Below, one piece after another: positions 19,805 to 32,063 of a stretch of DNA of 64,000 nucleotides. Origin of the DNA: an uncultured Psychrobacter sp. GTDB lineage: Bacteria; Pseudomonadota; Gammaproteobacteria; Pseudomonadales; Moraxellaceae. The DNA lies in the NCBI GenBank assembly GCA_947489525.1, contig CANLDW010000007.1:1-64000 (forward strand). The letters run 5' to 3'. Numbering within the stretch: the first letter of the stretch is position 1; every line of letters starts with the position of its first letter. The notes under the pieces were generated by a model, which did no database searches, had not been told where the DNA came from, and saw only the letters and a program-made list of their open reading frames with translations. Made by a program: the position numbers and the translations under genes.

Positions 19805-22183
19805 ATGACCGTACGCAATAACAAGGTAATGAGAATGAATAACCGCGTATCTTCTGCCTTTGCCATATCTGCGCTAGCAGTCAGTATGGTGGCGATCAAT
19901 ACTAGCGCCTACGCTGAATCGCGCATTAATAACGTCTCCGTTGTGCAAACAGCGCCCGCTGTGACGCAAATGCGTTTAGGCTTTATGGGCGCGCCAGCAC
20001 TGCCTGTCGCTTATGAGCTTACCAACCCCAATCGTTTGGTACTAGATTTTGAGCAAGTGCAAAATGGGCTAGCGAGTCGCTTCACCAATTACAATATTGG
20101 CGCTATTAACGATGTGACCACGCTTAGTAGTGATAGCACAACCCGGCTTATTGTAGGACTCAAAGAAGCAGGCAGCTATACGACCGCCGTTGAGGGTAAT
20201 GATTTATTATTGACCATTGCCGATCCTAATCGTCCTGTCGTTGCTGCGACCGCTTACGCTCCAGCTCCTGTTGTCACAACGACAGCGCCAGTTTCGACAA
20301 CGGCTATCGTGACACCGATCGTTGAGAGCAGTAGCGCAGTGGTTACTCCAAGTGTCACTAGCAGTCAAGTACCAGCTGATACGATGGTAGTACGAGTCAA
20401 TCCGTTGTTAGATCCGAATCTGGCTGCCTCACAAGTGAGTCGCCAGTACAACTACGATGGTCTAACGGCACTGAACTTTTCAGCGGGCAGCGGCAAGAGT
20501 GGTAGTATCAGCATTGCGTTAGCAAATGAAGCCATTCCTGTTGATGTGCAGCGCCAAGGCAATAAATTGATCGTACGCCTTACTGGCAGCACTATTCCTA
20601 AAAATCTACTGCGCCGCCTAAACGCTAATAGTGGTTTGGTTGATAGTATTGAAACCAAAAACCAAGGCAGAAATGGCGTTGTCACTATTAATATGACTAA
20701 TGATTACGAGTATCAGGCGTATCAATCAGGTAATCAGCTTAATATCAGTATTACCGAGCCTGAGCTACTGGGTGAGCCCACTTTGGAAGAAAAAGTTTAT
20801 AGTGGAGAGCCGCTATCTATGGAATTCCAAGATGTTGAGATTCGCAGTGTCCTCGATATTTTAGCGCAGTTCACTGACATGAATATCGTCGCCAGTGATT
20901 CGGTCACAGGTAATATCACCTTGCGCCTTATCAATGTACCTTGGGATCAAGCGCTCGATATCATCTTAACCAGTAAAAACTTAGGTAAGCGTGAAAATGG
21001 TAATGTCATTCTGATTGCACCCGCGACTGAGCTTGCTGAGCAAGAAGCGCGTGAGCTTGCTGCGCAGCAAACCGTCAAAGCCTACGCACCGCTACGTACC
21101 GAATACATCCGTCTAAGCTACGCGCGTGCTAACGATGTTGCTACGCTGATTGAGGGGAATGTCTCAAGCAATACGACCAATAGAGGTCTAAATAACAATA
21201 ATAACGATCTGGTCAATAACATTGATTTTTATAACAATGATGATAGCGGCAATCTGTTATCTAATCGCGGTACCGTTACCATTGACGAGCGTACGAATAC
21301 GCTTATCGTAAAAGACATTTCGACCAGTATCGAGAACATTCATAAACTCATTGAAAAAATTGATATTCCTGTCCGCCAAGTCATGATTGAGGCGAGAATT
21401 GTCAGCGCAACGGACAGCTTTAGTAAAGAGATCGGTGTACGCTGGGGTATTTTATCAGACGGCGCGGCTAATAATCGCAGCTTACTCGTTGGCGGTAGTG
21501 ATCAAACCTTGTGGGACTTAAAAGACTTTGATGTTGAAACTACAACGGTCAACGGTCAGACTGTCTCTTATCCCTCTTACGATATTACTCGTCCTGATAA
21601 CCTAAACGTTGATCTTGGCGTGAACAATCCAGCAGGTAGCATTGCTTTTGGTTTACTATCGCTATCGGATGTCATGCTTGATTTAGAGCTCTCAGCACTG
21701 CAAGCAGATAATCGCGGTGAGGTGATCTCTACACCGAAGATTTTGACCGCCGATAAGCAAACGGCTAAAGTGTCTTCGGGTACACAGATTCCTTATCAAG
21801 AAGCGTCTGCAAGTGGCGCGACAACGACGAGCTTTAGAGAAGCAGCTTTAAGCCTAGAGGCCACGCCAAACATTACCCCAGATGGCAAAATTGGTCTTGA
21901 GCTGCTCATTACTAACGGCTCACCAGTATTTACCAACGGTATTGTTGCAATCGCTGAGGATTCTATCTCAACTAATGTCATCGTCGAAGACGGTCAGACC
22001 ATTGTACTTGGTGGTGTTTTTCAAAACCGTAGCAATAATGGCGTCGATAAAGTACCGTTCTTAGGGGATTTACCTTACATTGGTCGTGCTTTCCGTCGTG
22101 ATGTGCGTAATAATAACAAAGAAGAGCTACTTATCTTTGTGACAACTAGACTCATTAACGATGGAATTAGTCGTCTCGATTAA
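19805..22183 (+). CDS. pilQ: Type IV pilus secretin PilQ
   Basis: PilQ forms the outer-membrane pore through which the pilus emerges. The 792-residue product has an N-terminal signal peptide ending near residue 37, then two AMIN domains (about 40-135 and 215-310). A Thr/Ser/Val-rich linker lies between them, at about 140-200. An STN domain follows (about 340-395), then N1 and the secretin core (about 520-790, ending FVTTRLINDGISRLD). An Asn-rich insert (about 455-485) sits in the N1 region. GAGGAATAA precedes the ATG. Confidence 0.96.
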   Translation: MTVRNNKVMRMNNRVSSAFAISALAVSMVAINTSAYAESRINNVSVVQTAPAVTQMRLGFMGAPALPVAYELTNPNRLVLDFEQVQNGLASRFTNYNIGAINDVTTLSSDSTTRLIVGLKEAGSYTTAVEGNDLLLTIADPNRPVVAATAYAPAPVVTTTAPVSTTAIVTPIVESSSAVVTPSVTSSQVPADTMVVRVNPLLDPNLAASQVSRQYNYDGLTALNFSAGSGKSGSISIALANEAIPVDVQRQGNKLIVRLTGSTIPKNLLRRLNANSGLVDSIETKNQGRNGVVTINMTNDYEYQAYQSGNQLNISITEPELLGEPTLEEKVYSGEPLSMEFQDVEIRSVLDILAQFTDMNIVASDSVTGNITLRLINVPWDQALDIILTSKNLGKRENGNVILIAPATELAEQEARELAAQQTVKAYAPLRTEYIRLSYARANDVATLIEGNVSSNTTNRGLNNNNNDLVNNIDFYNNDDSGNLLSNRGTVTIDERTNTLIVKDISTSIENIHKLIEKIDIPVRQVMIEARIVSATDSFSKEIGVRWGILSDGAANNRSLLVGGSDQTLWDLKDFDVETTTVNGQTVSYPSYDITRPDNLNVDLGVNNPAGSIAFGLLSLSDVMLDLELSALQADNRGEVISTPKILTADKQTAKVSSGTQIPYQEASASGATTTSFREAALSLEATPNITPDGKIGLELLITNGSPVFTNGIVAIAEDSISTNVIVEDGQTIVLGGVFQNRSNNGVDKVPFLGDLPYIGRAFRRDVRNNNKEELLIFVTTRLINDGISRLD

Positions 22184-22212
22184 AGGTTGTGATCCATTGA
22201 GCACGAATAAAA

Positions 22213-22239
22213 GAGCAGGCCAACAGGCTTGCTTTTTTT
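22213..22239 (+). terminator. Rho-independent terminator after pilQ
   Basis: AGCAGGCC pairs with GGCTTGCT (one G-U pair) across an AACA loop, followed by seven T. It separates the pil operon from aroK. Confidence 0.85.
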
Positions 22240-22333
22240 ATGGAAGCTGGCTTTTACTCACAATAAACACCGCTGTTTACTAGCCAGAATATCGGTGACG
22301 TTGTATCATAGTTAATTTGACAGAGTAAGTGTT

Positions 22334-22897
22334 ATGACGGAGGAATTACCATCGGTGTTTTTAGTAGGACCGATGGGAGCTGGAAAGACAACGATTGGAC
22401 GCTTGCTTGCCAAGCAACTTGGGCGTGAGTTTGTCGATAGCGATTGGTATATTGAGTCGCAAACGGGCGCTGATATCGCTTGGATATTTGCCAAAGAAGG
22501 TGAAGCGGGGTTTCGTGAGCGTGAGATACGGGCATTAGATGAGCTAACGCAGCAGCCGCGCATTGTATTGGCAACTGGTGGCGGCGCGGTTATGAGTGCT
22601 GATAATCGAGCGTTTTTGCAGCAGCGCGGTATTGTCGTCTATTTGAACGCCCCTGTAGAAGTGCAAATCGCCCGAACAGCCAAAGACAAGTCACGTCCAT
22701 TATTACAGCAGCCCAATCCAAAAAAGATTTTGCAGGATCTATATCGCGTACGTGATCCACTATATCGACAGGTCGCGCATGTTATTATGCCTACCGGTCA
22801 CACTTATCCGCGTCACATGGTCAACCAATTACTACGCGAGCTTGAATCCTTTTGTACTTTAAGCACTAATAAAACATCTGATGATCAGTCACCTTAA
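22334..22897 (+). CDS. aroK: Shikimate kinase
   Basis: AroK phosphorylates shikimate with ATP in the aromatic amino acid pathway. The 187-residue product has a P-loop (GPMGAGKTT, residues 12-20), the shikimate-binding D at about 36-38 (FVDSDWYIE), the R-containing FREREIRAL segment and the ATGGGAV loop (about 80-86). aroB follows after 23 bases, the usual gammaproteobacterial pairing, and pilQ-aroK-aroB is also the order in Pseudomonas-like genomes. Confidence 0.96.
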   Translation: MTEELPSVFLVGPMGAGKTTIGRLLAKQLGREFVDSDWYIESQTGADIAWIFAKEGEAGFREREIRALDELTQQPRIVLATGGGAVMSADNRAFLQQRGIVVYLNAPVEVQIARTAKDKSRPLLQQPNPKKILQDLYRVRDPLYRQVAHVIMPTGHTYPRHMVNQLLRELESFCTLSTNKTSDDQSP

Positions 22898-22920
22898 TCT
22901 ACTATTACAGGAGTAATGCT

Positions 22921-24015
22921 ATGGTAACTGAAACGTTTTACGATAGCTTAACGGTCAGCACACAAAGTCATGATTACCCAATTATTATTACTGATACCAG
23001 TAACATGGCTGAGCAGATCAGTCCCTATGTCCGTGGTAAGCAAGTGCTGATCGTGACCAATGATACTGTGGCACCCTTATATCTAAAAGCACTACAAGAA
23101 CCGCTTGAGCGCAATTTTGACGTAAAAACCTGTGTGCTACCAGATGGCGAACAGTACAAAACTCAAACGAGTATCAACCAGATTTACGATGAGCTTATGG
23201 CACAGCATTTCAACCGCGACGTAACTCTCATTGCGCTTGGCGGCGGGGTAGTCGGTGATATGACGGGCTTTGCTGCGGCAAGCTTTATGCGCGGAGTGGA
23301 TTTTATTCAAATTCCAACCACGCTATTGTCACAAGTGGATTCAAGTGTCGGCGGTAAAACGGGGATTAATCACGCGCAAGGTAAAAACATGATTGGGGCT
23401 TTTTGGCAACCAAAAATGGTACTGGCTGATATGAGCACCCTAACCACCTTACCAGCGCGCGAGCTATCAGCAGGACTGGCTGAGGTCATTAAATACGCAC
23501 TTATTATGGATGCTGATTTTTTAACTTGGCTTGAGACACACATGCCTGCCATGATGGCGCTTGATTTAGCGGTCATTGGTGAGGCAGTCAAACGCTGCTG
23601 TGAATACAAAGCTCAGGTGGTCGCTAAAGATGAGAGAGAAGCTGGCGTGCGTGCACTACTTAACTTCGGTCATACTTTTGGTCATGTGATTGAAACGCAT
23701 GAAGGTTATGGCAACTGGCTACATGGCGAAGCGGTGGCTGCAGGTATGGTGCAAGCCGCTGAATTATCACAAAAGCTTGGTTGGTTGACAAGCGATGAAG
23801 TGGCGCGTATCAAACGCATTTTAACTTTGGCTAATCTACCAGTTGCCCCGCCCACAATAGCACCACAAACTGCTATTGAGCTGATGGGTCATGACAAAAA
23901 AGTAAAACACGGACAGATACGCCTAATTTTGTTAAAATCAATAGGTGATGCCGTATTGACCAATGATTTTGATACGCAGCTACTCTTTGATGTGTTATCA
24001 CGTTCACGCTCATAA
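22921..24015 (+). CDS. aroB: 3-dehydroquinate synthase
   Basis: AroB converts DAHP to 3-dehydroquinate using NAD and a divalent metal. The 364-residue product shows the NAD-binding glycine-rich segment ([17 protein letters not shown], about residues 102-118), the substrate segment ([19 protein letters not shown], about 129-147) and the metal ligands Glu in [11 protein letters not shown] and His in NFGHTFGH and LHGEAVA. CAGGAG precedes the ATG. It is probably cotranscribed with aroK and the following gene. Confidence 0.97.
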   Translation: MVTETFYDSLTVSTQSHDYPIIITDTSNMAEQISPYVRGKQVLIVTNDTVAPLYLKALQEPLERNFDVKTCVLPDGEQYKTQTSINQIYDELMAQHFNRDVTLIALGGGVVGDMTGFAAASFMRGVDFIQIPTTLLSQVDSSVGGKTGINHAQGKNMIGAFWQPKMVLADMSTLTTLPARELSAGLAEVIKYALIMDADFLTWLETHMPAMMALDLAVIGEAVKRCCEYKAQVVAKDEREAGVRALLNFGHTFGHVIETHEGYGNWLHGEAVAAGMVQAAELSQKLGWLTSDEVARIKRILTLANLPVAPPTIAPQTAIELMGHDKKVKHGQIRLILLKSIGDAVLTNDFDTQLLFDVLSRSRS

Positions 24016-24042
24016 TCCACGCTTACAATCTAGGACATCCCT

Positions 24043-25158
24043 ATGGCAGCATCCTCAACCACTCTTATACGTCAGAGTTATCGCCGTCAAGCGTTGATTT
24101 GGCTGGTGCTGACTTTGGTATTGGGTATTATTACCGCTTTGATTTGGATGTTTAGTCAAACGCCAGCAATGGATAATAAAATTGAGAATGCGCCTTTGAC
24201 TGCTCCACAAGTGCTTAATACGCAGCTTGAGCAGCCGCTGGCTATTGAGTCGCTGCATGAGCTGGATACCGATGTGCAACCGATCAGCTTTGATGAGACA
24301 GTCAGGGATTTGCGTAGTTATCCTGATGAATTCAAGGACAAACGTTATTTGCTTGCTAATAAAGGTAAGTGGACGGTGCAGGTTATGAACGTGGCTGAAA
24401 ATGATGTCATTGAAAGCTATTTAGAAGGTCGCGACGATCGCGATAAGTTTTCTTATTTTCGCTATCTTGATGACAACAATCAAGTACGCTATATGCTTAC
24501 GTATGGACTGATGAGTAGTCCACAGGAGGCAGTTGGTGCTGCTAAGCTTATAGACTTCGGGCTGCCAAGCGATGTACGAGTACTACCAGAAGAGATCAAT
24601 CGTTACGTTGGCATCATCGATAATTATGAGCGTCCTGAACCCGTCCAAGATTTGAACACTAAGCGTACGCGCTCTGTTAGATTACAGCCTACAAGACGCG
24701 AAGTTCCGGTACGTAATCAAGCGCCAGCGTCTAGTGAAAACACCTCTAATGAACAAGCTACTAATCGCAGTAACACTCAAGATGAGGTGATTAATCCAGC
24801 GCAAGAGAGTATACGTCAGTCGATAGATACGTCTGCTACTTTATCGGTCAATGAAGAGCGCGTAGTAGAGTCTGAAAATCCAACACCCAATACAAATAAT
24901 AATAACGGTAGCACTAAGTCCCAAGCACCGACTGCTACGGTACCAGTTACTAAGCCGCCCGTTGTACCAGCACCAACAGTACCCAAGGTACCGGCAGCAA
25001 GAGTACCAGCACCCCCAGTGCCTACGCCCAAAGTGCCAAGTAGTTCTCAATCGAGTAGCAATTCAAACACGAGTACTGCTCCAAAACCAGCAACTAATCC
25101 AGTTACATCAAACAATAACGATAGCATCAAAGAGCTTATAAACGACCGGACTAACTAG
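24043..25158 (+). CDS. DamX-like membrane protein with a SPOR-like domain
   Basis: The 371-residue product has a short cytoplasmic N-terminus, one membrane helix (about residues 17-37) and a periplasmic region. Residues about 100-195 (KWTVQVMNVAEND ... RYVGIIDNYE) resemble a SPOR domain, a peptidoglycan-binding module of cell-division proteins. The C-terminal 170 residues are low complexity: Ser/Asn/Gln-rich, then a Pro/Val-rich stretch at about 305-335. In E. coli damX also follows aroB, which supports a division-related role. Sequence evidence for SPOR alone is moderate, and the domain is central here rather than C-terminal. Confidence 0.75.
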   Translation: MAASSTTLIRQSYRRQALIWLVLTLVLGIITALIWMFSQTPAMDNKIENAPLTAPQVLNTQLEQPLAIESLHELDTDVQPISFDETVRDLRSYPDEFKDKRYLLANKGKWTVQVMNVAENDVIESYLEGRDDRDKFSYFRYLDDNNQVRYMLTYGLMSSPQEAVGAAKLIDFGLPSDVRVLPEEINRYVGIIDNYERPEPVQDLNTKRTRSVRLQPTRREVPVRNQAPASSENTSNEQATNRSNTQDEVINPAQESIRQSIDTSATLSVNEERVVESENPTPNTNNNNGSTKSQAPTATVPVTKPPVVPAPTVPKVPAARVPAPPVPTPKVPSSSQSSSNSNTSTAPKPATNPVTSNNNDSIKELINDRTN

Positions 25159-25240
25159 TTATTACTCTTATCTAAGCGATAGAAGATATGGTTTATTTCT
25201 TGTTAGTAGGCAAGAGTATTTTGTATTTATAGTCTTTGGA

Positions 25241-25388
25241 CTATAGTCAATTCGAAATAGAATCGATACGCTAATATTACTAGTGCTGCTGGGATAAATT
25301 TTGCGCAGCCTCTGTAAGCGTAGACACAGCACGCAAGTAAAATTTATCCCAGTAGCAGTGTATTGGTTTTATAGAGATTCAACTATAC
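25241..25388. repeat. MITE-like inverted-repeat element, copy A
   Basis: The core 25283-25360 starts GTGCTGCTGGGATAAATTTT and ends with the near-complement AAAATTTATCCCAGTAGCAG. Outer flanks extend the inversion: TATAGTCAATTC on the left and GATTCAACTATA on the right. Similar copies lie at 37593-37736 and 50561-50708. No ORF is inside. Outer edges are approximate. Confidence 0.8.
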
Positions 25389-25730
25389 TAATATTTATGC
25401 TTTGGTGAACTAGAGGGTTATATAGCAAATTTACGACTATATAGGTCTAGATTATCTTTATGATGGCGCGTTTTACTATAACTTTTTGTTTGTCAAAACG
25501 CGTCTGTCAATAAAATTCCTTACAAAATCTGCCTGATGAATCGATAGAAAAGACTAGATTTTTCACTCATCATTAACTAATATGATTATAAGCGATGTTC
25601 TGTATAGTTATAGTAATTTATAACTATGCTTACTTTGTATGACCTCATTGTCATACGCTTTGCTTTTGCAGTGCCTCCTTTAATGCTCTCTGAGCACACT
25701 TTGCGCACCTTAACCTATTACGTTTTATTA

Positions 25731-25746
25731 ATTCGTATATACGAAT
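25731..25746. promoter_or_regulatory. Palindromic operator candidate at the gltB promoter
   Basis: ATTCGTATATACGAAT is a perfect 16-bp palindrome whose last base begins a consensus TATAAT box (25746-25751), 83 bases before the gltB start codon. A dimeric regulator binding here would cover the -10/spacer region. The regulator is not known. Confidence 0.5.
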
Positions 25747-25834
25747 ATAATCTATCAGCCCGTTCTGCCCACGGGTATCAGCTTATCATCCGCATTGGAT
25801 AGATAGGCTGTCCGTCTACCTAAAAGGACATGCT

Positions 25835-28800
25835 ATGTCAATGATTTCTTCGCATACCCATTTGGCGACCCCAGATGACTTTTCAGACAACTGCGGCTTT
25901 GGCTTGATTGCTCATATTGAAGGGCAAGCCAGTCATGATCTCGTACAAACCGCTATTCACAGTCTAAGCTGTATGACCCATCGAGGCGGTGTTGCTGCTG
26001 ATGGTAAAACAGGCGATGGCTGTGGTTTATTGCTAGCGATGCCGACTGAGTTTTTTAAAGACATTGCAAAAGAACAGCAGCTTACGCTGGCTGACAATTT
26101 TGCAGTGGGTATGGTATTTGTTAACACTGACGCAGAAAAGTCAGAGCACAGCCAACAAGTACTCGCAGAAGAGATTGAGGCTCAAGGTCTAGAGGTCGCA
26201 GGCTGGCGTGATGTACGTTTGAATCTAGATATTGTCGGTGAGATCGGACGCGAGACACTACCTGATTTTAAGCACGTGTTTGTAAATGCACCGACAAGTT
26301 TAAGCACTGAAGATTTTAATCGTAAGCTGTTTGTTGCGCGCAAAAAGGCGGAACAGCGTCTGGTCGATGATGAATTATTTTACGTCTGCTCGCTAAGCTC
26401 GCAAACCATTATCTACAAAGGCTTGGTGATGCCCTCAGATCTACCAGCCTTTTTTCTGGATCTACAAGATGAGCGTTTGGCTTCACACATTGTAGTGTTT
26501 CATCAGCGCTTTTCGACCAACACTCTACCGCGCTGGCCACTCGCGCAGCCATTTCGTTATTTGGCTCACAACGGTGAGCTGAACACCATCACAGGTAATC
26601 GTAACTGGTCTGAGGCGCGTACGCCTAAGATGAAGTCAGATAAACTACCTAATTTAAATGAGCTGACCCCGCTGGTTAATCGTACCGGTTCGGATTCATC
26701 AAGCCTTGATAACATGCTAGAGGTACTCATGGCAGGCGGCATGAACCTGTTTCATGCGATGTCTATTCTTGTGCCACCTGCTTGGCAAAACGTCGATAGC
26801 ATGGATATGGATCTACGTGCCTTTTATGAGTTTTACTCGCAGCACATGGAAGCATGGGATGGGCCTGCAGGCTTAGTGATTCAGGACGGGCGTTATGCCG
26901 TTTGTATGCTTGATCGCAACGGTTTACGCCCCTCGCGCTGGGTGACGACTAAGAATGGCTACATTACAGTAGCATCCGAGGTTGGGGTTTGGGATTACGC
27001 GCCCACAGATGTCCTAGCTAAAGGCCGCGTAGGACCAGGACAGATGCTTGTTATTGATACGCATACGGGTCAAATATTAGATAACAAAGCGATTGCTACT
27101 TTACTTAAAAAAGCTCATCCTTATCGTAAGTGGCTACGCGAAGAGGCAACGCGTATTCGTGATAATGAACGCTTAGAAGAAGAGCTTGCTGCTAACGCTT
27201 ATCGCGGCGAGCGCTTAAAAGCGCTGCAAAAGATGTATCACATTACCAACGAAGAGCGCACTGAGATCATCCGTCCCAATGCTGAAAACGGTCAAGAACC
27301 AGTAGGCTCTATGGGTGATGATACGCCGATGGCAGTACTGTCACAGCAAATTCGTCACATGGGTGATTTTTTCCGTCAACAGTTCGCTCAGGTCACTAAC
27401 CCGCCAATTGATCCGCTACGTGAGTCAATTGTTATGTCGTTGCAGACCTGTCTTGGTGCTGAGACCAATGTATTTGCGCCCTCAGCGCGCGATGCTCACC
27501 GCATTATTTTGTCCTCGCCTGTGCTATCAGCGAGCAAGATGCAGCAGTTAGAGACCCTAGATGATCCTGCTTTTAAGCTTGCACGCATTGATCTCAATTA
27601 CGATCACACCATGGCGCTGTCTGAGGCCATTCAAACGATATGCGCGCAAGTCGCCGACTCTATCCGAGCTGGCAATACGCTAATTGTCCTGTCTGATAAA
27701 GATATTGCTGCTGATAAAGTACCCGCCAACGCGATCATGGTGACTGGCGCTGTGCATCATTATCTCATCGCTGAGGGCATTCGTACCGATGCTAACTTGA
27801 TCATTGAGACCGGACTTGCGCGTGACTCGCACCATGTGGCTGTTTTGATCGGCTTTGGTGCTACTTGCGTCTATCCTTATTTAGCTTTTGATGTTATTGA
27901 TGATTTGGTCGCGACAGGTGAGCTGCTTGGCGATCCGATTCAGGCGCGCGTAAACTTCCGTAAGGGCTTGGATAAGGGTTTGCTCAAGATACTATCAAAA
28001 ATGGGTATCTCAACCATCGTCTCTTATCGCGGCGCGCAGCTGTTTGAAGCCGTTGGACTCTCAGAAGAGGTTGTAAGCTTATGCTTTAAAGGGGTACAAA
28101 GTCGTATAAAAGGCGCGACCTTTGCAGACTTGGCTGCTGATCAGTTACAACTGGCTGCCAATGCGTTTAAACGCCGCATGCCAATCGATCAAGGCGGCTT
28201 GCTCAAATTTGTATTTAATAAAGAGTATCATGCCTTTAACCCCGATGTGATTAACAGCTTGCATACTGCAGTACGTACTGGTGATTACGACAACTATCGT
28301 CAGTATGCCGATTTAGTCAATCGTCGTCCTGTCGCAACCTTACGTGATTTATTACAGCTCAAGACGGATAACAGTATCGACGTTAGTGAAGTTGAGGATA
28401 GCGCTGAGATACTCAAGCGCTTTGACTCTGCTGGTATGTCGTTAGGGGCGCTGTCACCTGAAGCGCATGAGTCTATCGCGATGGCGATGAACACGATTGG
28501 CGGTCGCTCAAACTCAGGTGAGGGCGGTGAAGATCCCGTACGTTATGGGACGCTGCGTAACTCTAAAATCAAACAAGTAGCTTCCGGGCGCTTTGGTGTC
28601 ACGCCAGCTTACTTGCGCTCAGCTGAGGTCATGCAGATCAAAGTTGCCCAGGGCGCAAAACCTGGTGAAGGCGGTCAGTTACCCGGCGGTAAGGTCAATG
28701 CCTTGATCGCACGTTTGCGTTATTCAGTGCCTGGTGTCACACTGATTTCGCCGCCGCCGCATCATGATATCTACTCCATTGAAGATTTGGCGCAGCTGAT

Positions 28801-30298
28801 CTTTGATCTTAAACAGGTCAATCCTGATGCATTGGTATCAGTTAAGCTGGTCTCACGTCCGGGTGTTGGTACCATTGCTACGGGCGTAGCCAAGGCTTAT
28901 GCTGATCTGATTACTATCTCAGGCTACGATGGCGGTACAGCGGCCTCTCCCTTATCCTCCATTCATCATGCAGGCTCACCGTGGGAGCTTGGACTTGCTG
29001 AGACGCATCAGTCTCTCCGTGTTAATGGTCTGCGCCATAAGGTACGCGTGCAAACGGATGGCGGTCTCAAGACGGGTCTTGATGTAGTTAAAGCAGCTAT
29101 TTTGGGCGCTGAGAGCTTTGGATTTGGTACGACGCCTATGATCGCCGTTGGCTGTAAGTACCTACGTATCTGTCATCTCAATAACTGTCCAACAGGGGTT
29201 GCCACCCAAAAGGCAGAGCTACGCGATGAGCACTTCATTGGTGAAGCTGAGATGTTGATTAACTTCTTCAAGTTTGTCGCCACTGAGACGCGTGAATGGT
29301 TAGCCGTCCTCGGCGTACGCAGTATGGAGGAGCTAGTCGGACGCACCGATCTGCTCGACGTACTAGAAGGCAATACGGACAAACAACGTCATCTTGATCT
29401 ATCGCCCTTACTGTTTAGCCATCCTGCCAGTAGCGGCAAAGCGCAAACCTGTCAGGTGGAGCGCAATGAACCCTTTGACAAAGGTCTGCTCGCTGAGCGT
29501 ATGATTGACGATATGCTACTTAATATTCGTCAAGGCGTAGGCGGTGACTATAGTTATTATATCGGTAACTGTGATCGCTCTATTGGCGCGCGACTCTCAG
29601 GTGAGATTGCACAGGCATGGGGCAATCTTGGTATGAATGACAAGCCTATCAACTTGCACCTGACAGGTACCGCTGGTCAAAGTCTTGGGGTGTGGAACGC
29701 AGGCGGCTTAAATATCGAGCTTGAAGGCGATGCTAATGACTACGTTGGTAAAGGCATGGCAGGCGGTGAGATTGTCATCTACCCACCAAAGGATTCAGAT
29801 TTTGCAGCAAAGGATACCGCTATCATCGGTAACACTTGTCTGTATGGTGCCACCGGTGGCAGGCTATTTGCCGCAGGTACAGCAGGCGAGCGTTTTGGCG
29901 TGCGTAATTCAGGCGCGCACGCGGTCATTGAAGGCACAGGCGATCACTGCTGTGAGTACATGACTGGCGGTATTATGACTATTTTGGGCCGTACGGGTCT
30001 TAACTTTGGCGCAGGTATGACGGGCGGTTTTGCTTACGTCCTTGATATGGATGGCGACTTCTTTGATCGCTGTAATCATGAGCTTATTGATCTAAATCGT
30101 ATCTCAAGCGAGCAAACTGAACAGCACCGTATTCATCTGCAAAAAGTGATTGAAGAGCACGTTGAAAAAACCGGTAGTGCATGGGGTCAGACACTGCTTG
30201 CCGACTTTGAGCATTACGTGCGTAAGTTTTATTTAGTGAAGCCTAAAGCGGCAAGTGTCGCTACGCTACTAAAGACAACGATGGCTGATCCGCAGTAG
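25835..30298 (+). CDS. gltB: Glutamate synthase (NADPH) large subunit
   Basis: GltB transfers the amide nitrogen of glutamine to 2-oxoglutarate, giving two glutamates, with GltD supplying electrons. The 1487-residue product has a short propeptide and the catalytic Cys20 ([14 protein letters not shown]) of the class II amidotransferase domain. A central domain, the FMN-binding synthase domain ([11 protein letters not shown], about residues 893-903), iron-sulfur cysteines in [13 protein letters not shown] (about 1107-1118) and the C-terminal GXGXG beta-helix follow. AAAGGA precedes the ATG. Confidence 0.98.
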   Translation: MSMISSHTHLATPDDFSDNCGFGLIAHIEGQASHDLVQTAIHSLSCMTHRGGVAADGKTGDGCGLLLAMPTEFFKDIAKEQQLTLADNFAVGMVFVNTDAEKSEHSQQVLAEEIEAQGLEVAGWRDVRLNLDIVGEIGRETLPDFKHVFVNAPTSLSTEDFNRKLFVARKKAEQRLVDDELFYVCSLSSQTIIYKGLVMPSDLPAFFLDLQDERLASHIVVFHQRFSTNTLPRWPLAQPFRYLAHNGELNTITGNRNWSEARTPKMKSDKLPNLNELTPLVNRTGSDSSSLDNMLEVLMAGGMNLFHAMSILVPPAWQNVDSMDMDLRAFYEFYSQHMEAWDGPAGLVIQDGRYAVCMLDRNGLRPSRWVTTKNGYITVASEVGVWDYAPTDVLAKGRVGPGQMLVIDTHTGQILDNKAIATLLKKAHPYRKWLREEATRIRDNERLEEELAANAYRGERLKALQKMYHITNEERTEIIRPNAENGQEPVGSMGDDTPMAVLSQQIRHMGDFFRQQFAQVTNPPIDPLRESIVMSLQTCLGAETNVFAPSARDAHRIILSSPVLSASKMQQLETLDDPAFKLARIDLNYDHTMALSEAIQTICAQVADSIRAGNTLIVLSDKDIAADKVPANAIMVTGAVHHYLIAEGIRTDANLIIETGLARDSHHVAVLIGFGATCVYPYLAFDVIDDLVATGELLGDPIQARVNFRKGLDKGLLKILSKMGISTIVSYRGAQLFEAVGLSEEVVSLCFKGVQSRIKGATFADLAADQLQLAANAFKRRMPIDQGGLLKFVFNKEYHAFNPDVINSLHTAVRTGDYDNYRQYADLVNRRPVATLRDLLQLKTDNSIDVSEVEDSAEILKRFDSAGMSLGALSPEAHESIAMAMNTIGGRSNSGEGGEDPVRYGTLRNSKIKQVASGRFGVTPAYLRSAEVMQIKVAQGAKPGEGGQLPGGKVNALIARLRYSVPGVTLISPPPHHDIYSIEDLAQLIFDLKQVNPDALVSVKLVSRPGVGTIATGVAKAYADLITISGYDGGTAASPLSSIHHAGSPWELGLAETHQSLRVNGLRHKVRVQTDGGLKTGLDVVKAAILGAESFGFGTTPMIAVGCKYLRICHLNNCPTGVATQKAELRDEHFIGEAEMLINFFKFVATETREWLAVLGVRSMEELVGRTDLLDVLEGNTDKQRHLDLSPLLFSHPASSGKAQTCQVERNEPFDKGLLAERMIDDMLLNIRQGVGGDYSYYIGNCDRSIGARLSGEIAQAWGNLGMNDKPINLHLTGTAGQSLGVWNAGGLNIELEGDANDYVGKGMAGGEIVIYPPKDSDFAAKDTAIIGNTCLYGATGGRLFAAGTAGERFGVRNSGAHAVIEGTGDHCCEYMTGGIMTILGRTGLNFGAGMTGGFAYVLDMDGDFFDRCNHELIDLNRISSEQTEQHRIHLQKVIEEHVEKTGSAWGQTLLADFEHYVRKFYLVKPKAASVATLLKTTMADPQ

Positions 30299-30345
30299 TT
30301 ACAATTAAGCACTAATCACTTAGTTGTCAGGTTTTGAGCAGGTAA

Positions 30346-31896
<1,551 letters not shown>

Positions 31897-31962
31897 ATGT
31901 TTTAGCACATCAATATAGCCAATCGATTCCAAAAGTGTTTCGACTACACTAGCTAGTATCGT

Positions 31963-32003
31963 AACGTCTTTTATCTTAACCGAGGTAAAAGACGTTATTT
32001 TTT
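31963..32003 (+). terminator. Rho-independent terminator after gltD
   Basis: AACGTCTTTTA pairs with TAAAAGACGTT and is followed by ATTTTTT. The stem is long and perfect. Confidence 0.85.
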
Positions 32004-32063
32004 GTGCGATACTGTTCTTGTGCTGTGTTGCTATCCATTTCTTATTCTATAAGTGAGTACGTT

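Larger units (their letters stand above)
25159..25834. other. Long intergenic region before gltB
   Basis: No gene is seen in this 676-base A+T-rich gap. It holds a MITE-like inverted-repeat element (25241-25388), an 8-bp inverted repeat CGCGTTTT/AAAACGCG (25467-25502), and next to gltB a perfect 16-bp palindrome (25731-25746) touching a TATAAT box. It probably contains the gltB promoter and a long 5' leader. Confidence 0.6.

Noticed and set aside
25467..25502. CGCGTTTT/AAAACGCG inverted repeat as a terminator
   Set aside because: The loop is 20 bases and no T run follows on either strand, so it is recorded only as part of the gltB upstream region.
32004..32063. Upstream GTG start for the FUSC-type protein
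   Set aside because: The codon lies at the end of the gltD terminator T run, so a transcript could not provide a leader; the GTG at 32064 gives a normal N-terminus.
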